DNA from: Colletotrichum lupini
Taxonomy: Eukaryota; Ascomycota; Sordariomycetes; Glomerellales; Glomerellaceae
Direction: 5' to 3'
Assembly (NCBI RefSeq): GCF_023278565.1
Contig: NC_064676.1
Span: forward strand, 2,046,001 to 2,110,000
Length of the DNA: 64,000 nucleotides
Numbering within the stretch: position 1 is the stretch's first letter; each line of letters opens with the position of its first letter. Shown here one piece after another: positions 60,895 through 64,000 of this stretch. The translations under genes were made by a program, and so were the position numbers. Below the pieces are notes generated by a model that searched no databases, had not been told where the DNA came from, and saw only the letters and a list, made by a program, of their open reading frames with translations.

Positions 60895-63800
60895 ATGGCT
60901 TCCGCACTCGAGAAGAACGAGCTCAAGGTTCAGGGTGTCGTCGAGGCTGCCCAGGATCCCGAATCCAACGTTTCCGCAGACGATGCTCAGAAGAAGATTG
61001 TCGAAGAGTCCAAGAAGGCTGGTATCACCGCCTTCACCTTCGACCCCGATGCGAGCCCTGAAGAGAAGCGCCGCCAAGCTGCAGCTGTGAGTTGCCCAAC
61101 CGAGTTCCCCACTTCACCATTGAATTGAGCCGAACTGACACGTCTCTTGTTTGTCAGGCCGTTCCCGCAGGCTTCCATTCCCAGCGAACCAAGGGTATTT
61201 CAGTCGTAACCGATGTGGCTGATTCGAGTGCTCCCGTCACCGATCTTCCACCCCCGACCAAAGAAGGCGTCATCGAATTGCCCAAGGACAAGGACGGAAA
61301 CACGATCAAGACCCACGATCCCCAAAGCCATGACGAAGAACCATACACGAGAACTGGTTGGGCCCCGAGGTTCGGCTGGCCCGCTGACGACCTCCATGAT
61401 GCGGCAAGTCTCCTAGATCACTCGACCTGGCTCGAAAGTAACATCCCGGATAAATTCTACGGAGACTGGTACCACAATGCCGCCATCATTGCCTTTGCCT
61501 GTATCTCTTCATGGCTCGTCGCTGTTTTGGGCGGAGGCCTTGGCTGGGTCTTCATTCTCATGGCTGTCTGCTCAACTTACTACCGGACTTCCATTCGCCG
61601 AGTCAGGCGCAACTTTCGAGATGACATCAACAGAGAACTTTCGCTGAAGAAACTTGAGACTGAAACCGAATCGCTCGAGTGGATCAATTCCTTTATGCTC
61701 AAGTTCTGGCCTATCTATCAACCCGTTCTGGCACAAACCATCATCAACTCTGTTGACCAGGTTCTCAGTGGTACTACTCCCGCCTTCCTGGACAGCTTGA
61801 AGCTCAAGACGTTCACTCTCGGCTCAAAGCCTCCGCGAATGGAGCACGTAAAGACGTATCCCAAAGCTGGAGATGACACCGTCATCATGGATTGGAAATT
61901 TAGCTTCACCCCCAATGACACGGCGGATATGACCTCCAAGCAAGTCAAAAACAAGATCAACCCAAAGGTTGTTCTTGAGATTCGAGTTGGAAAGGCCATG
62001 ATTAGCAAAGGCCTGGACGTGATCGTTGAGGACATGTCCTTTTCTGGCATCATGCAACTCAAGATCAAGCTACAAATCCCTTTCCCTCACATTGAAAAGG
62101 TGGAGATGTGCTTTCTGGAAAAGCCCACGATTGATTACGTCTGCAAACCTCTCGGTGGTGAGACTTTCGGATTCGACATCAACTTCATTCCTGGACTCGA
62201 GTCTTTCATCCTCGAGCAGATCCACGGCAACCTGGCTCCCATGATGTACTCTCCCAACGTATTCCCCATTGAAGTAGCCAAGATGCTGGCTGGAACCCCG
62301 GTTGACCAGGCTATCGGCGTGGTTGCTGTTACTCTCCATGGCGCTCAGGGCCTCAAGAACCCGGACAACTTCTCTGGTTCGCCCGATCCGTATGCCGCCT
62401 TGACCTTGAATCGCCGCCAGCAGCTTGCCCGCACAAAGCACGTCAAGGACACCGGAAACCCGCGCTGGAACGAGACTCACTACATCATCATCACTTCTTT
62501 CAATGACTCTCTGGATATCCAAGTATTCGACTACAATGACTTCAGAAAACACAAGGAACTGGGCGTGGCATCGTTTGCTCTCGATCAGGTCGAAGAACTG
62601 GCTGTTCACGAGAATGAAGTCCTTGAAGTCATTGCAGACGGCAAGGCTCGAGGTCAGCTCTCCTGCGATATCCGATTCTTCCCAGTCATGGAGCCCAAGA
62701 AGTTGGAAGACGGCAGCTTGGAGCCTCCGCCGGACTCCAACACTGGTATTCTCAGATTCACAGTGGAGCAGGCTAAGGATTTGGATGGCACCAAGAGTCT
62801 TGTCGGTCTTCTCAACCCTTACGCTACTCTGCATCTCAACGGCCGAGACGTCCACTCTACAAAGAAGCTAAAGAGGACCAATAACCCGATCTGGGATAAT
62901 GGCTCGAAGGAGATGTTGATTACTGACAAGAAGAACGCTAAACTCGGAGTCACGATCAAAGACGACCGCGATCTTACTGGCGACCAGGTCATCGGCAAGT
63001 ACCAGATCAAACTCGAGGACATGCTGGAGTGCATGGGCAAGAGCCAGGAGTGGTTCCATCTCTCTGGCGTCGCGACCGGTCGCGTAAAGATGATGGCTCA
63101 ATGGAAGCCGGTTGCTCTTTCTGGTGTAGTCGGTGGAACGGGAGGTTACGTCACCCCGGTTGGTGTTATGCGTTTCCACTTCAAGAACGCAAAGGACCTT
63201 CGCAACTTCGAGACTCTCGGCAAATCCGACCCCTACGTGCGCGTTCTTCTCTCCGGCATTGAGAAGGCTCGCACAGTTACCCATAAGAACACTCTTGATC
63301 CCGACTTTGATGAGGTTCTCTACGTCCCAGTCCACTCGGCTCGCGAGCGTCTTACGCTCGAAGTCATGGACTCTGAGAAGATGGGCAAGGATCGCAGTCT
63401 TGGTTTGATTGAAGTATTCGCTGGCGACTACATCTCGCAAGCTGAGAACGGCGAGTACAACGTTCACGATCAGAAGAAGATGTTCCAGGGTGGTCTGCAG
63501 CTTCATGGCAAGGGCATCGCAAAGGGTGTTCTGACCTACACGGTATCCTTTTTCCCTTGTCTCAATGTTGCCGACCCCGAAGATGAGGAGGAAGAGGCTG
63601 AGGCGGCTGCAGCTGCGAAGGCGATCGAGGATGCTCCGCGATCGTCAGAGGCCGGTAAATTCAGCAGCTCCATGGAGAAGAAGACCGAAGAGAAGAAGGA
63701 CGGAGCCGAGTTGGAAATCAGTCCGCCAAAGACACCAGTCACTCCTGTCTCCCCTACTATGCCCAGGAAATCCAAGGATGAGAGCGGCCCGCCTAAGATT

Positions 63801-64000
63801 CGGCTGTCCCCTCAGGAGCTTCTGAAGTATGAGTCTGGTCTCTTGATCTTCAAGCTCATGGAAGCGGAGATGCCTGAGCACAACACACACTTGGAGGTCT
63901 GGGTCGACGACATGGCCTTCCCTTCGTATACCTCGTCTGCCGCCAAGCACAAGAAGCACGCATTTGATGAAATTGGCGATTGTTTCATCCGAGAGCTCGA
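60895..64000 (+). CDS. Tricalbin-like SMP/C2 protein, 3' end outside the window
   Basis: ER-plasma membrane tether and lipid-transfer protein. Exon 1 is 60895-61086 and exon 2 begins at 61158 and stays open to the window edge, about 1011 aa visible. After an N-terminal cytosolic stretch comes a hydrophobic hairpin (about 172-205) that would anchor it in the ER. An SMP domain follows (about 235-430; ESLEWINSFMLKFWPIYQPV at its start). C2 domains begin near residues 452, 594 and 733: the first has SPDPYAALTL and the third GKSDPYVRVLL, both with the calcium-loop Asp. The second lacks clear calcium ligands. A Glu/Ala/Lys-rich linker (about 875-950) leads to a further C2-like start (GLLIFKLMEAE) that is cut by the edge. 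This is the usual order for fungal Tcb1-3 proteins of about 1,500 aa; which paralogue is not clear. Confidence 0.95.

Overview
The window is nuclear DNA of a filamentous ascomycete, most likely a Sordariomycete. The evidence is eleven genes with short (49-279 bp) GT..AG introns, a GAL4-type regulator, MFS and full-length MDR exporters, a Pib1-like FYVE-RING ligase, a tricalbin, a secreted expansin-like protein, and a sharply bounded AT-rich block with the dinucleotide bias left by repeat-induced point mutation (RIP). I cannot name the genus. All exon joins were worked out by hand from splice sites, frame and family continuity.

Layout. 0.6-1.9 kb (-): conserved fungal protein of unknown function. 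7.9-10.3 kb (-): histidyl-tRNA synthetase with a mitochondrial leader and an internal cytosolic start. 12.8-17.0 kb (+): full MDR/ABCB exporter. 17.6-18.2 kb (-): small cupin. 19.2-21.7 kb (-): FAD monooxygenase fused to an acetoacetate-decarboxylase-like domain. 23.4-24.6 kb (+): short-chain dehydrogenase with a 109-nt poly-C tract in an intron. 25.6-27.7 kb (-): MFS exporter. 34.5-37.6 kb (+): transcription factor with two C2H2 fingers and a Zn2Cys6 cluster. 41.4-42.6 kb (+): membrane-anchored alpha/beta hydrolase. 43.4-43.7 kb: two tRNA-like (SINE-like) remnants. 44.49-50.44 kb: a 5.95-kb AT-rich block bounded by 33-nt terminal inverted repeats and a candidate 5-bp target duplication. 50.9-52.9 kb (+): FYVE/zinc-finger/RING ubiquitin ligase. 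56.5-57.4 kb (+): expansin-like secreted protein. 60.9 kb to the end (+): tricalbin, cut by the window edge.

How the genes may work together. The exporter, cupin, monooxygenase-decarboxylase, dehydrogenase and MFS genes lie together between 12.8 and 27.7 kb, with no backbone synthase. This looks more like a small modification, catabolism or detoxification neighbourhood than a classic biosynthetic cluster; that reading is inference. The other genes are housekeeping or general cell biology: translation, ER-plasma membrane contact, endosomal ubiquitination, wall loosening.

Intergenic space is long (up to 6.9 kb) and has two recurring short motifs, a palindrome-like GTACGGAGTAC/TACGGATAC family and TACCTACC/AGGTAGGTA runs, plus several homopolymer and microsatellite tracts. 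The strongest unexplained object is the inverted-repeat-bounded AT-rich block.
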